The position numbers and the translations under genes are program-made. The notes below the pieces were generated by a model. That model was not told where the DNA came from. It ran no database searches and worked only from the letters and a program-made list of their open reading frames with translations. From assembly GCA_012295275.1 (NCBI GenBank), contig CM022679.1, positions 10,006,669-10,070,668 on the forward strand: a stretch of 64,000 nt of DNA, in the 5' to 3' direction. The DNA comes from Chrysomallon squamiferum (Eukaryota; Mollusca; Gastropoda; Neomphalida; Peltospiridae). Positions 15,181-26,564 of this stretch are shown in pieces; the stretch's first letter is position 1; each line of letters starts with the position of its first letter.

Positions 15181-15566
15181 TTTTATGCATATATCAATTA
15201 ACAGTGACTGCTGAAAATAATGATAATTAATATTATAAGTGTAACTATAATTGTTTTGGTTTTTTTTTTCTTTTAGATATCCTTTATTTCTTTTCTTTTT
15301 ATTTATTTGTTTATTTCCTTATTTAATCAGAAAGAATGTTCAAGCAGAGTTAATTGAAAGCTGTAATTATATTTTATATGTAGAGCATGATCAGTAATTT
15401 GCAGCATTAGAAGTAGATTTTGCAGCGGTGCTACTCAATTTTTAGAAAAGAAATTCTGATTCAATTTAATTTGTATTTGTTTTATTCTCAACAGGACAGA
15501 GAATACCTGGAAGAAGAAAGCATGTTTTTGGAAACACTTCGCCACACACCTTACAATGCTCCATAA
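1..15566 (+). CDS. FBF1: Fas-binding factor 1 (FBF1), 5'-partial, 28 exons
   Basis: FBF1 is a coiled-coil protein of centriolar distal appendages (transition fibres), needed for gating proteins into cilia. Coding exons: 1-30, 472-509, 1001-1106, 1483-1765, 2120-2218, 2684-2800, 3127-3273, 3680-3913, 4315-4402, 4682-5126, 5452-5565, 6084-6157, 6810-6877, 7356-7616, 7957-8055, 8444-8544, 8764-8811, 9137-9295, 9570-9677, 9931-10070, 10700-10818, 11504-11626, 12277-12420, 13081-13299, 13749-13886, 14224-14341, 14943-15088, 15495-15566 (TAA). All junctions are GT-AG with matching phase. Landmarks that match vertebrate FBF1, by memory: GLDDMDADLFGG (exon 4), a DKKYTQ stretch (exon 8), FLFGSYQPS (exon 9), ADWLGLKESED (exon 10), a long Glu/Arg-rich coiled coil (exons 16-26) and the terminal DREYLEEESMFLETL. 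About 1278 residues are present, against about 1133 in human. The start codon is left of the window. Exon 10 needs a one-base correction to stay in frame (see findings). Confidence 0.95.
618..732. repeat. GT microsatellite in FBF1 intron 2
   Basis: About 115 bp of mostly GT dinucleotides with scattered GC, TT and GA interruptions. Nearby, TA repeats (866-888) and CTTCA repeats (941-963) precede the exon 3 acceptor. Confidence 0.95.
6351..6405. repeat. TA microsatellite in an FBF1 intron
   Basis: Near-pure TA repeat of about 50 bp with one TATGTATG interruption. Confidence 0.95.
8444..14341 (+). CDS. FBF1: FBF1 coiled-coil region (exons 16-26)
   Basis: Eleven consecutive exons encode an almost uninterrupted Glu/Arg/Lys/Gln-rich helix of about 470 residues, with runs such as RLREENERLMEDH and REREEIQREKDRL typical of long coiled coils. 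This corresponds to the C-terminal coiled-coil half of vertebrate FBF1, the part associated with centriole targeting in published work. Exon 26 (14224-14341) ends the helix and carries a short Cys motif, CLNC, followed by a Gly-rich stretch. The final two exons encode a linker and the conserved C-terminal helix. The exons are small (48-219 bp) and the introns are AT-rich, mostly a few hundred bases. Confidence 0.9.
12768..12842. repeat. Short 18 bp tandem repeat in an FBF1 intron
   Basis: GAGTTTATCTTTAATTCC recurs four times with small changes, in the intron before exon 24. Confidence 0.9.
13361..13473 (+). repeat. Interstitial telomere-type repeat (TTAGGG) in an FBF1 intron
   Basis: GGTTAGGGTTAGGGTT-type sequence with variants GGGTTTTGGG, GGGTTTGGG and TTAGAGAGTTAGG, the last occurring twice. 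TTAGGG is the telomere motif of vertebrates and of molluscs. It lies in the intron after exon 24 (13081-13299). Confidence 0.9.
14350..14573. repeat. TTG/TTA/ATT trinucleotide-rich tract in an FBF1 intron
   Basis: It starts just after the exon 26 donor and ends in about 15 ATT units (14529-14572). Frames through it are runs of Ile, Tyr or Leu and are not coding. Confidence 0.95.
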
Positions 15567-16700
15567 ACTAGTCACCTACCTCCATCTGACCTGCACTCAA
15601 ACTAAAACAGAACCGTAGGAAAGAGAAATCTTTACAGGCACCCTGGGAATAGAAAAAGTGAAACATTTATTTTCGTTTTTGATGTCTGTGATTTAACTTC
15701 AGCAGTTGGGGATTACTGGGGTACGTGCCTTGAATGCCAGATTTAGGGTGCTCTTCTAATGATTATATTTCTAAATCTAAAGAGTGCCAATTTTTAAAAT
15801 GTATCAACGGTTGTGAAGCCTCTGTACTGAGACTTTTATTTTTCCCAGTCTAGCCAGGATCTGAGTAAAGAGTCATTACTACGTTGGCATATTCAGGATA
15901 TTCAGGATATTTAGATTATTCAAGATACTCACGTCTATTTTTATTATGAATTTTTTTTTTTTTCAGGAATTTCTTGATCATTTGAAATCATATTCGTGTA
16001 TTATACCTGCTGAGATCATCACATTTAAGTCATATATTTGATAATGATTGAACCAAAGATACACGTGAAAGCGGGTTTGCAAAAAATGTACAAGTAGTCA
16101 GTTGGCATATAAAGAATGTAATATAGTCTGAGTTACCTCACCATGACTTGAAGCTCCTTGTCATTTAACATGTAGATTCTGAGCTCTGTTAGCTTTTTCT
16201 TCACAATTAATATATTGATATGTCTTACGGATCTCAGATATTTTAAATTTATTGTATGTGACTCTGACTTCAAAAAAGGTTGGATATGGCCTGTTTTAAC
16301 AAGTGCTGTATTTTATTCATCAGAATATGATAAAGTGCACTTAAATCAATCTTCAACCATATTTTCAGGGTATAGTAAAGTTCTTTTAAAATGATCTGCT
16401 GTTTTTCCATGCGTTAGGTTTTCTGGTTTCTATATGTATAATAAAGTGCACTTAAATAACTTAAAGTTATGTCAGGATTGGAGTTTTTTGGTTCTGTATT
16501 TTCAGTGCATTGTAAAGTTCATTTAAATCAATTTTTTTTTTTTTAAGGTTGTTAGTTTTTTGTGTTCCATATGCATAGTAAAGTGCACATAAAGCAGTCT
16601 ATTAGGCACATTTGCTGGGGTTTTTCAGTGTGTAGTAAAGTTCACTTAAATTGATCTATTTTTTTGTTCAATATGTATATAATAAAGTGCACTTGAATCA
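15567..16700 (+). other. FBF1: FBF1 3' untranslated region with internal degenerate repeats
   Basis: This follows the TAA at 15564-15566 on the same strand. Several AATAAA hexamers occur, including 16440-16445 and 16681-16686, so the true polyadenylation site cannot be chosen from sequence. From about 16321 to 16700 a motif reading TAAAGTGCACTTAAA, or TAAAGTTCACTTAAA, recurs about seven times (see findings). No open frame is supported here. Confidence 0.5.
16321..16700 (+). repeat. Degenerate tandem repeat with TAAAGTGCACTTAAA core in FBF1 3' region
   Basis: The core and its TAAAGTTCACTTAAA variant occur near 16331, 16375, 16441, 16512, 16578, 16635 and 16683. The spacing alternates, so a composite unit of about 105-140 bp is likely. 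Two copies create AATAAA hexamers. Confidence 0.7.
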
Positions 16701-18205
16701 AACTATAATGACAATTTTGGAAAAAAAATACATTATTTTTTAATTCATCATCATTTGCCTTTTCCCAGAGGTGGGATAGATATGTCCAAGGAGATAAAAC
16801 ATATGCAAACACAATGGGTAGAGCAAAACTGTATTTGTATGTGATTGTGTCGGTGTTGTTCTTGATTATCTTGATGTAATTTGTGATTGATAGTTACATC
16901 ATACAAATATGCATCTGCAAGCTTAAAATGAAAGTGAAAGGATTTTAAAGATTTTGTATTTGACATTTATATAACCAACATCTTTGTCATTTTGCATATG
17001 CAGGCATAATTAGAATTTAATATGACACTGCATTATGAAATTACCTGATAAACCACCATCAGCCAATTTAAGCAAAACAAGTTTCATTTTTTGTGGTATT
17101 TTTCTGTAATGCTGTTTAAAAAGCACCAAGATGTTGGTAATAAATGATGACATATTAGTACTTATTCATAGCCGAATACCCATTTGCAAAATTTGTGACA
17201 ATACAGGACACAGTTTTTATTCCTTCTAACAGTTTTATCATTTTAAAACATTAAGAGCATCCCATTAAAAATTGCATATACTTCAGTAACTATATAAACA
17301 AAAATGTTTCCCAATTCTGTCAAAACACAAACTCCCCTCACCTTTCCTTGTTGTTTTTTTGTTATTGAAAAACAACATGCAGTCTTGAATTGATTGTCTG
17401 ATACCAGTGACTTCAAGACAAACATCTATCACACAATTCTTCAAGAAAAAGAGAATGACTAGAATATAGCTGACGTAGATGATTACATTGATTTGTCCAT
17501 TCTTACCAGCTTGTCCAAGCATCTGAATAATGAGGTGTAAAACTCAGCATGCTTTCTGTTATTCTCTAAGACACCTGGGCAAGCACTGGGGATATTTTGG
17601 GTACCGAGGTTGTAGAGCCTGTAGTAGTTAACAATCTCAGGAGACTTGTTGTGCCAGCCAGCTCATTTTAACACCAGAATGATTTGAGCACCAGTGTTGG
17701 CGTTATAAAGAGGTTTGACTTTATGACAAAGCAAGCTGTGTGTATCGTTAAAATTCATATCTCTTCTGATTTAAATAACCATTACCATAGTGTCAGATAG
17801 CTGGATGATGAAACTTGGGATGACAACATCAAGTCAACATGAAAAAACAATTGTATAACATTTTATATTTAGTTTTATTTTGTATATTTATTTTAAACAA
17901 AAGAATATTCAAAAAAATATATATATGTAATTTAGTTCATATTTATCAAAAAGCTTCCACAGCTTTATTTTATTTCCATTTTAATATTATTATTATTATT
18001 ATTAATATGATTATTATTATTATTATTTTACTTTATAATTAAAATCTAGGCTGTTGATTGAGGAATGTTTTGTTGTAGTATGATATTAGTGATAAATATT
18101 CTCTCATGTAATCTAACAGAAAAATTTATCAAAACTAGTTAAACTTTTTTTTAATTAAGTGTCCTTACTTCAGTCACTATTCAAACACATTTTGAAAATT
18201 TTTTA

Positions 18206-18486
18206 GAGGTTCAGAATCCTTTATCTGAAGTATTTCAGATTTCAGAATTTTTACAGTTTTGGAATATAAAGAGATAGCCTGGGAGTAGGATCTAAGTCTG
18301 AATGTGAATATATCCATTTATATTTGATATGCATCTTGTACAAATTGTCTGCAGGATTTCTAATACTTTTGTGCATGAAATAAAATTTGTGTATGGAAAA
18401 CACTCTGAAAAGTGTAAGATATTAGTATTTCTGCTGCTCAGAAATGTTTTGGATTTTGGAATTTCATATAAAAGATCCTCAGCAAT
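18206..18486. mobile_element. MITE of about 280 bp with inverted ends
   Basis: The 5' end GTTCAGAATCCTTTATCTGAA and the reverse complement of the 3' end, GCTGAGGATCTTTTATATGAA, agree at 16 of 21 positions. The interior has TTTCAGATTTCAGAATTTTT and TTTTGTGCATGAAATAAAAT. From memory this resembles a mammalian Tc1/mariner-pogo (Tigger-type) MITE whose ends read TTGAGTATCCCTTATCC; that link is tentative. No coding capacity. Confidence 0.55.
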
Positions 18487-19791
18487 TATTAACCTTTTCT
18501 CTTACTCATTCTCATGTTTTTACTACTAGAAAGCAAATAATCTAAAAATCAGTTTAATGTATTTTTTGTCAGAAGTGTCTTTAAATATTATACTTTTATT
18601 TTACTTGGAATATCTTTTAAGTGCCTTTATACTTGCATGAGAATCAGAAAGTTGTAGGAAGCAAATAGTGTCTAAAACATATTTTGTATCCTTTATATGC
18701 TCCAACACAACAGATTTATCTTCAACAAAAACAGATGTATCCGTATCTGTAATAGCTTTAATTAGGTTGAAGAATGTCTAAGGTCAGTAACTTTTCATTC
18801 ATTACATCATTAAACCACCCCTCCCCTCCAAATCAAATTTTTTTTTTTTTTTTAAATCGTTTTTGTTGCATTTACATCCATCTGATTCTTGTGTTAAGTT
18901 ATGTTTATATGATCTTTTTAAAAACAACTTTTATTTTTTTTATGCATGTTTGCATATTTGTTTTTAATTATTTCTACAAAGCAAAACTGTGATATAAGTT
19001 AATCTGTGATGATGTAAGGTTTAATAAATGAATAAAAGATAAACCAGTATACAAAAAGAAAAAAAAATCATAACATGTTGGAGGACAACAAAATAAATGT
19101 CAAACTTAATATGTAATGACAGACAGAATGAGCTTCAGTAAAATAAAACACTGTGTAAATAGCTACAGTAAATAAGTGTTTATTTAAAAAAATAAAGACT
19201 TGTATACTGTAGCTGTTTAAACATGCGAAAAATATGAGTTTTTTAAATTCAAAATCAGTAATGGATGGAATAGGCAGTTTTCTCACACCTTTTTGCATAC
19301 AAATATTTTAGCCCTTATTCCAGCAATGTGTGGTATGTATAAAATTCACATTAACAGTCAATACAGTTATAAAAGAAGAGTGTAGCTAAATTTTCAGATG
19401 TTCTGTTGATCCATGAGAAGTCATGAATTTCCTTTTTTTGTTGTTATTATTATTGTTGGGTTTTGGGGGTTTTTTATAGTTTTTTTGCCATCCAGTACCT
19501 TATGAGCAGATTAGCAAAGACCATAGATTATGCTGTTTTTATCAATGGAAAGATTCATTTAAAACATCCATTGCTACAAATTAATGAGTAGTTTATGTAG
19601 AAGTAACAGCAGGTTTTTCTCTTGCATATTCTTTTATACTATAATATATATATGAAGTAAAAAAGTAGTTTTTTTTTTAAAGTTGACAATAATTGATAAA
19701 ATAAATATTTTATTTTTTTTTAAATAAATACTGTGTTTGTTGTTATTTACACATTCTTTTGGATTGACTTTCGAATTCTATTTTTTCAGTA

Positions 19792-19822
<31 letters not shown>

Positions 19823-22260
19823 TCATGATAAAAACCTTTCCTGTTTCCAAATACATATCAGCTATCCCTTATTCTGAAGGACAGACTAGTCTTGTGTAAC
19901 TTATAAAATATTAAAATTGAATTTATATGTATATAATTATTTTATGCAGGACCATTCATTCATCAATTAAAAAAAAGAATTGTTTACAAAGCATTCTTGA
20001 TCATAATACTATGATGACCTTTAAATTTAAAATAATATATATTTTTTTAATTGCATCTACATTACAAATAATTATCAATATTCATTACTTTTAACTAATA
20101 ACCAACAGGAACAACCACAACAAAAATCGACTGAAATTTTATGAATGTATTATATAATACATCAGTTATTTTATTACACAGAAAATAAATTTATATTTAT
20201 ACATTTAAATGGGAAAATATCCAAAAATCACATAAATGTGAGGGAACCTTTCAAAAATTAAATTTTCAACTAGTGCACATATAACACAGAAATGTGAACA
20301 ATTAATAAATTAATATAATATGAAATATAATGAAAAATAACACAAGAAACAAACAAATAAGCCCAAGTAAGAAAAGATGTTTTTGTTTTTTTATTCTTAT
20401 ACAAAGTAAAATATAGATAAGTGTATCTGCAAACTATTATTGTATAAAATTTCATTTGCTGCATGTTACAAAATGAAAATAGCTGATGCTGGAATGTTAA
20501 AAAACATGGCAGGTCGATTTAAAAAAAAAAAAAAAAAAATAATAATAATGAAAACTGATCTAATTTAATATTTATAATTGCCTGCAATTTTTAATAATTA
20601 AAATACTAATTTACCATAAACATAGTAATAATGAGTAAATTATCTAGTTAATATTAATATATGTTATAAAATAATGTAACATAAAAATTTATCCTGTTAT
20701 ATTTTTTTATAATGATGTAAGATAATTTTGAACATTTTAAATGTGACTGGATTTATCAAGAAATGTAGGTTGCTAGAAATTAAATATTTTCTACAGACTT
20801 GGTCCTCTAATAAATAAAATATGGAATTAACAATGTAACATGTATTAAACATATATTACTTTTCTTTTTCTTTTTTCACAAAAAGCCAGAAAGTGAAAGG
20901 GTATTTTGATTTTATAAAGCAGCTACTGTCAATTTAATTTTTCAAAAAATAAATAAATAAGTACATACAAACATACATATCATTTTTATCATTACTATTT
21001 GAGCAAGTGTTTTTTTTCATATCAGATGAATTCTCACATTCTACAGCATGACAGCATACGTTAAAACAAAAGCATCTGGTATATTTTAAACATGAAATAA
21101 GAATTTGAAAAAAAAAATAATAAAAAAATAAACATCTATCTACTACATAATTCTGATTATGAATAGAAACAAATATCACAAATCTGTTTCACAAAAATTG
21201 CATTTACAACTGTACAAGTTTTTGTGCTTTTCTAAGTCACAGAACGGTATCAAAGCTATATGCATCAGCACAGACTGATCTTAGTATGATGATATTAACT
21301 GTGTGCACCATATGTAAATAAAGGCACTACTAAAACACATGGTTGGTTGTAAATTGCTGATGGACCTAATGTTATAAACATTGTACAATATTGTCAAGTA
21401 CAAAGTGTTTTTAAAAAAAAAAAAAAAAAGAATTGTGCATAGTGTATTGTTTAACAAAATAATTATGTATAAATATTTTTAAAAAAAAAGAAAAAAAAAA
21501 AGATTAATTCTGCAATTTGTAAAATTCATCAGTTTGCCTATTTCGTTGTTTGTGCATCTATTTACAAAAACATAAAAATATTTTTAAAGATATTTAGTGG
21601 AAGGTGGTCTTATGAAGTTAAGGAAAAGAAAATTAATTCTTAGTTTTTTTGGATTCGTCATTTGTTTACTATCAAAATAAAAATAAATTAAAAATGTACC
21701 TACAGTAGGTGTGGTTTTTACACAATAAACATTTAAAAAGTAATTAATTAAAAGCAAACAACAAGAAATACAGGTAAGCTTGCATAAACATTATTGGTGC
21801 TGATAGATGAAAACTCTCTCTCTCTCCCACCTATCTCACAACAGCAAGCAAAATTATTAAGTGCTATATTTTTATCATCATTATTTATATTATTTTTCTT
21901 ACAAACATTGCAATTAATTACATACATATATTATATAAATTAAATTATCATAAAAGATATAAAAATACATATATAACATCCACGCTACCACAAACACACA
22001 CTTTTTAAGAGACCATTGAAAAATGTGTTGGCAGTTAAATCAAGTGGATAGTATGGGTAGATGTATGTTGTATGTCCAGTCTTAGAGACAAGTTAAGTGT
22101 TTGTTTTTAATTATTGTTACACTCAAAATTAATACACACACACATAGACATAACTGGATGCAAATGCACTTTTTTTTTTTTTTTTTTTTTTTGGAGGGAG
22201 GGGTGGTTTCATGATATAATGAAGGAAAAGCTACTGACCTTAGGCATTCTTCAACCTAAT

Positions 22261-22400
22261 TGTATGTATGTATGTATGTATGTATGTATGTATGTATGTA
22301 TGTATGTATGTATGTATGTATGTATATATATATATATATGCATATATGTAAATATGTATGTATTTATATATGTATGTATGTATATATGTATGCATATGTA
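22261..22400. repeat. TATG tetranucleotide repeat grading into TA repeat
   Basis: About 16 TATG units (22261-22324), then TA and degenerate TATG. A frame through it reads MYVC repeatedly and is an artefact. Confidence 0.95.
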
Positions 22401-25400
22401 TGAAAACATAAAATGTAAAGCTAACAAATGAAGAATGCTGTCAAAATGTTTTAGGTTCTAGTATAAAAGTACCATGACAACTACGTAGATCTGGGTAATA
22501 AAAAAGCAACTACTATATTCAAATCTCAAGATATTATAATAATTAAACATAAGCTTGTTTACTGGATGTTTGTTCAGAGCTCGTGTTTTTAGAAAGCAAA
22601 AGCTTTGGCAGTACAAAAGTATTCAGATTATCGAAAGCACACACACACACACACTATTTTTGTGCAATTATGATGAAAGCCTCATTAAACAAATTCAGAA
22701 AATTGCACACTCAAAAGGGGTTACTCCTTCAAAATATGTTTAGTGACAGCATTATAAACTTGTCATGAAATCAACACTGGAATGGTGATTAATCACAAGA
22801 CACATACTTTTAATGATATGTAAATATCATGAAGTGAAATTAAAATTTAATTAACAAATTACTTCAAGCAAAACAGCTACAGCACAATCCATGTAGCATA
22901 TGGATTAATTTTCAAATATGTTTTGTTTTCACCAAAATCATGACTATTAGTCTAAATGTTTTAGTTCACTTAAAATAAAACACCATTATATTATTCAAAT
23001 ATAACTTTTTTATTACATTATTATTATTATTATTTGCAATTCTGAAAAATATGAACATTGTTCACACATTATAAAGAGAAAGTGGTAGATTTCAAGATAA
23101 AAATGTGTAGATTGCTAGAAGTTCAATACTAGTCACTGTGATACTAGTCTCTAAATAATTTCTATATATAATAATAATGAACATATTTTGCAATTTTCTG
23201 AACTGGAACAAGAAAAACAGAATTATTAATAATACCACGTATGATATCAGCATTTCACAATATGTTAGAAAAAAATCTATTTCATAAACAACTGAAAAAT
23301 ATAATAATAAAAATAACAATAACAATAAATTAAAAAAAAAAAAAAAAAAAAAAATTGACTCAAATGTAAACCCACATATTTACAAGATTTGGTTAAATAA
23401 TTTGATAAAATGTAAGAAAAAATAGGAAAACAGTTTATACTCTGTCAATAAATAACATTCAATACACAATTAATTTTTTTATTTTTTTTTGCTGTCTAGA
23501 TGCAAAAAAAAAAAAATGGAAAGAAATCAGTCCTAAAGAAATGGACAGAGGATAGATGGATAGATGGATAGATGAATAGATGAATAGATGAATGGATGGA
23601 TGGATCAGGATCCAAGGAACAACAAATGCAAAGCAAGCATAATTCTGATGAACATGCACAAGATTTTAACTTGAAAATAACATACTAAATGCATTTATAA
23701 ACAGATTAAATATATTTACTACTGTTGTTTAACAGCTATACTAATAAACAATTACAATACATTACTTTTGCTTATTATTTTTAGTTCATAAAGAATAAAC
23801 ATCATATGGAATAGGAAATGGTAAGAATAAAAACTATATTAAAGTATGTTAATAAACAAGATGTATAATTGTGTTTTCCCAAAATCACAATCACAAGGCA
23901 ACATCTAATTTATTTGTTCAAAACAGAACTAAAAAATAATAATAATAATAATAATAACAACAGTAACAACTCAAATAAATAAAAAAGGATCATGGACATT
24001 TAATTTAAAATTATTGTTAATATATCTCACATGAATTGAGTAATAATGCTGAAACAATACTGAGGTGAATTAAAATAAATAAAGACCAGAAGACTTATAT
24101 GTTACTTTTCATAAAACAATAACCTTAATAACACCACTGTGTATACACACAAACACACACACATACAATGAATAATATTCATAAAGGTTAGTTCATTATA
24201 ATAATAATATTATATACTAAAAAAAAATCATAATAATATATTAAAAAAATAATAAGTATAACAGAATTATAAAAATAAATTTTATTAAAAAAATAACAGG
24301 GAATGTTAATTTGATGTTTGCTTTTATCATCATCATAAACATTTTAACATATTTAAAAAAAAAAAAAATGTATTATTGTATGATTATACCTTGGAAATTA
24401 TTTATAACTATGACACACGTCATTTAAGTGATTATATAACAGACTATGAAATTATATATAATTATATGAAGCCTATGGAATTCTTTGTAACTACATATTG
24501 TTCAACAGGCAAGAAAAAGAATGACATAAGAAAAAAATATAAATGTTTGATTTTAAATAGTCAAGAAACATGTGTAAGATTATCTACAAATATTTCACTC
24601 ACTGTTATAATCTAGTTTAGGTTTCAGTGACAAATGGTCAAGGAAAAACCCTAAACATTACAAAAAAAATAATAAGTACACAGAAGTAAAATCTATAATT
24701 TTCAAGAAATATTTTCTTGTCTTTTTTTTTACTTTTTTGGTACTTTGTAGAGTATCTTAATTAAAAATGCTTTTTTTTTTTTTTAAATTTATTATTTAAA
24801 AACAAGACTATTTTTCATACATTTTAATATTTGTTGTGATAGTCGAATAAAAAAAAAAAAAAATTAATATGTAAATATACACTATGTTTATTTTATTAAA
24901 CATAAACAATAAACGGCCTATAAATTCATTTGTTCTTTTTACCGTTTTCAAACTTGTGTCATAATAATGCCTTCATATTAAATTTTATTTTTGTACCACA
25001 ACAAAAAATTCATGACATATTACTATTTTTTTTTTAAATTACTTCTAATTATCCCAGGTAAATTCAATTTAATTTGTATTACATATGTCTGAGTTTTATT
25101 GAATAGTTTTATTACTTACAAACCAAGTAATCTATTTGTAGTCCTTGAAGATTTTGGAAAGAATAAATAATTTAATGTGTAATAATCCTTAAAAACATTA
25201 CACACTTTTTGTATTTCACTGACATCATGTTTCAGAAAAATCTTGTAATTATTCATAAAAATTCACATTTCACTGACTTATTCCTCTTAATTAATTAATG
25301 AAATCTTAAGTTTACATACAGCAGAATTTTACATCTTATGTAGTCATTTAGTGGCATCATGTTAGCCACAAAACTTGTCTACAATACTTGCACAGTTAAG

Positions 25401-25439
25401 AAATGAGAGAGTGGGTTAAAAAACAGAAATCTCAACAAC

Positions 25440-26200
25440 AATTAATCACTTGAATGTGGATGAAGTCATGTCACTAGGGATGATACTGTAAAGTTATAAT
25501 CACTATTTTCAGTTGTGACTGACTGATTGTGGTGAATGTTTGTTAACAGTTAATTGTAGTAGTATGTTTCTTGGAGGTTTTTTAAAATGATTGTGTAGTG
25601 TGCAGTAAACTTAATCACAACTCTAACTGAGGTATGTCAAGTCATAAATCACAATTTTGGTATATCTATAATTAAATCAAATGATGTTATAATCATAATA
25701 TTATTACTCAGCTGTGATTTAAATAATCTGAAAGGGATTAGGATGCGGGGTGCTAATCCCATTGTTTTGATATGGATTATTTGTAATGAAAAACAAGTGA
25801 TGTCAAAGTCATATTACATTAATCTAAATGCTGAACTGGAGACCAAGTTGTGAAGTGATTTTTATGCAAATGTTAATGTTTCTGATGTTTGGCTTATAAT
25901 TAAATCAAACAGAAATGTGATATTATAATTATTTTATTTCTCAGTTCTGATTTAATCAGTCTGAATAGGGAGCCTAAAATGAATTCATTATAAAAAAAAA
26001 CCCCACGTAATATTGATGTTATTTTATTCACATATGTAACACTACAATTTGAATCGGAGATTAAGTCGTGTCTCTCATGTATATTGTCATACACAAAAAT
26101 CAGTATTCTGTATGCAGTAAGCTTCATTCCAGACAGATGACATTTATATCTACAGCTAAGTTGCATATATTGATAATATGGAAAATTCTGCGCAAATCTG
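25440..26200. repeat. Long-period (about 220-230 bp) tandem duplication
   Basis: TATAATTAAATCAAATGATG near 25667 and TATAATTAAATCAAACAG near 25895 begin similar segments that continue through CTCAGCTGTGATTTAAATAA and CTCAGTTCTGATTTAATCAG. A second pair is GGAGACCAAGTTGTG near 25838 and GGAGATTAAGTCGTG near 26056. Two to three diverged units are present. Confidence 0.6.
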
Positions 26201-26286
26201 ACAAATATGGGGTTAGCAAAAGTCCATCATAAGCATTATTTATCATTATTTTCATTCATTTTTTTTTGTATTGATATAATATGGAA

Positions 26287-26292
26287 TTTATT
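26287..26292 (-). promoter_or_regulatory. Candidate polyadenylation signal of the sphingosine kinase gene
   Basis: AATAAA on the minus strand (TTTATT on plus), about 270 bases downstream of the kinase stop codon. In DNA this AT-rich a hexamer can occur by chance, so the assignment is tentative. Confidence 0.35.
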
Positions 26293-26564
26293 TAGTGTTT
26301 TTACATCAAATTTTCAAAATGTAAAGATATTGAGTACAAGATATTTTTTCAAATGTGGTCTTGAGACTTAATCCCCAATTCAAGATGGAGAATTATAAAT
26401 GACTATTCATCTTGTAAAACAAAAAAATTTCCAGTGTGAATTTGTAGAAATCATTAAAACACACTGTAAAACAGATGCAATTAACACAAAGGCTTTCCAC
26501 ATAACAACTAAACGGCACTTAAATGCGACCGAGGTCAGAATTTTCTGTCGCAATTCTACACAGT

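Larger units (their letters stand above)
16701..26564. other. Gene-poor convergent intergenic region (FBF1 / sphingosine kinase)
   Basis: About 10 kb of very AT-rich sequence without a credible gene. It holds short low-complexity frames only. Contents: a MITE at 18206-18486, TA repeats near 19789-19813, poly(A)/poly(T) runs (for example 20520-20538, 22170-22192, 23333-23354), a TATG repeat at 22261-22330, GATA/GATG repeats at 23541-23606, an AAT repeat at 23936-23958, and a long-period repeat at about 25440-26200. The right end should hold the 3' UTR of the kinase gene, which runs leftward. I see nothing else that can be named. Confidence 0.6.

Noticed and set aside
17283-17522. Minus-strand frame of 79 codons in the intergenic region
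   Set aside because: No recognisable motif, no supporting splice structure, and it sits in AT-rich sequence near other chance frames.
22114-22431. A 105-codon frame with MYVC repeats
   Set aside because: Translation of a TATG microsatellite.
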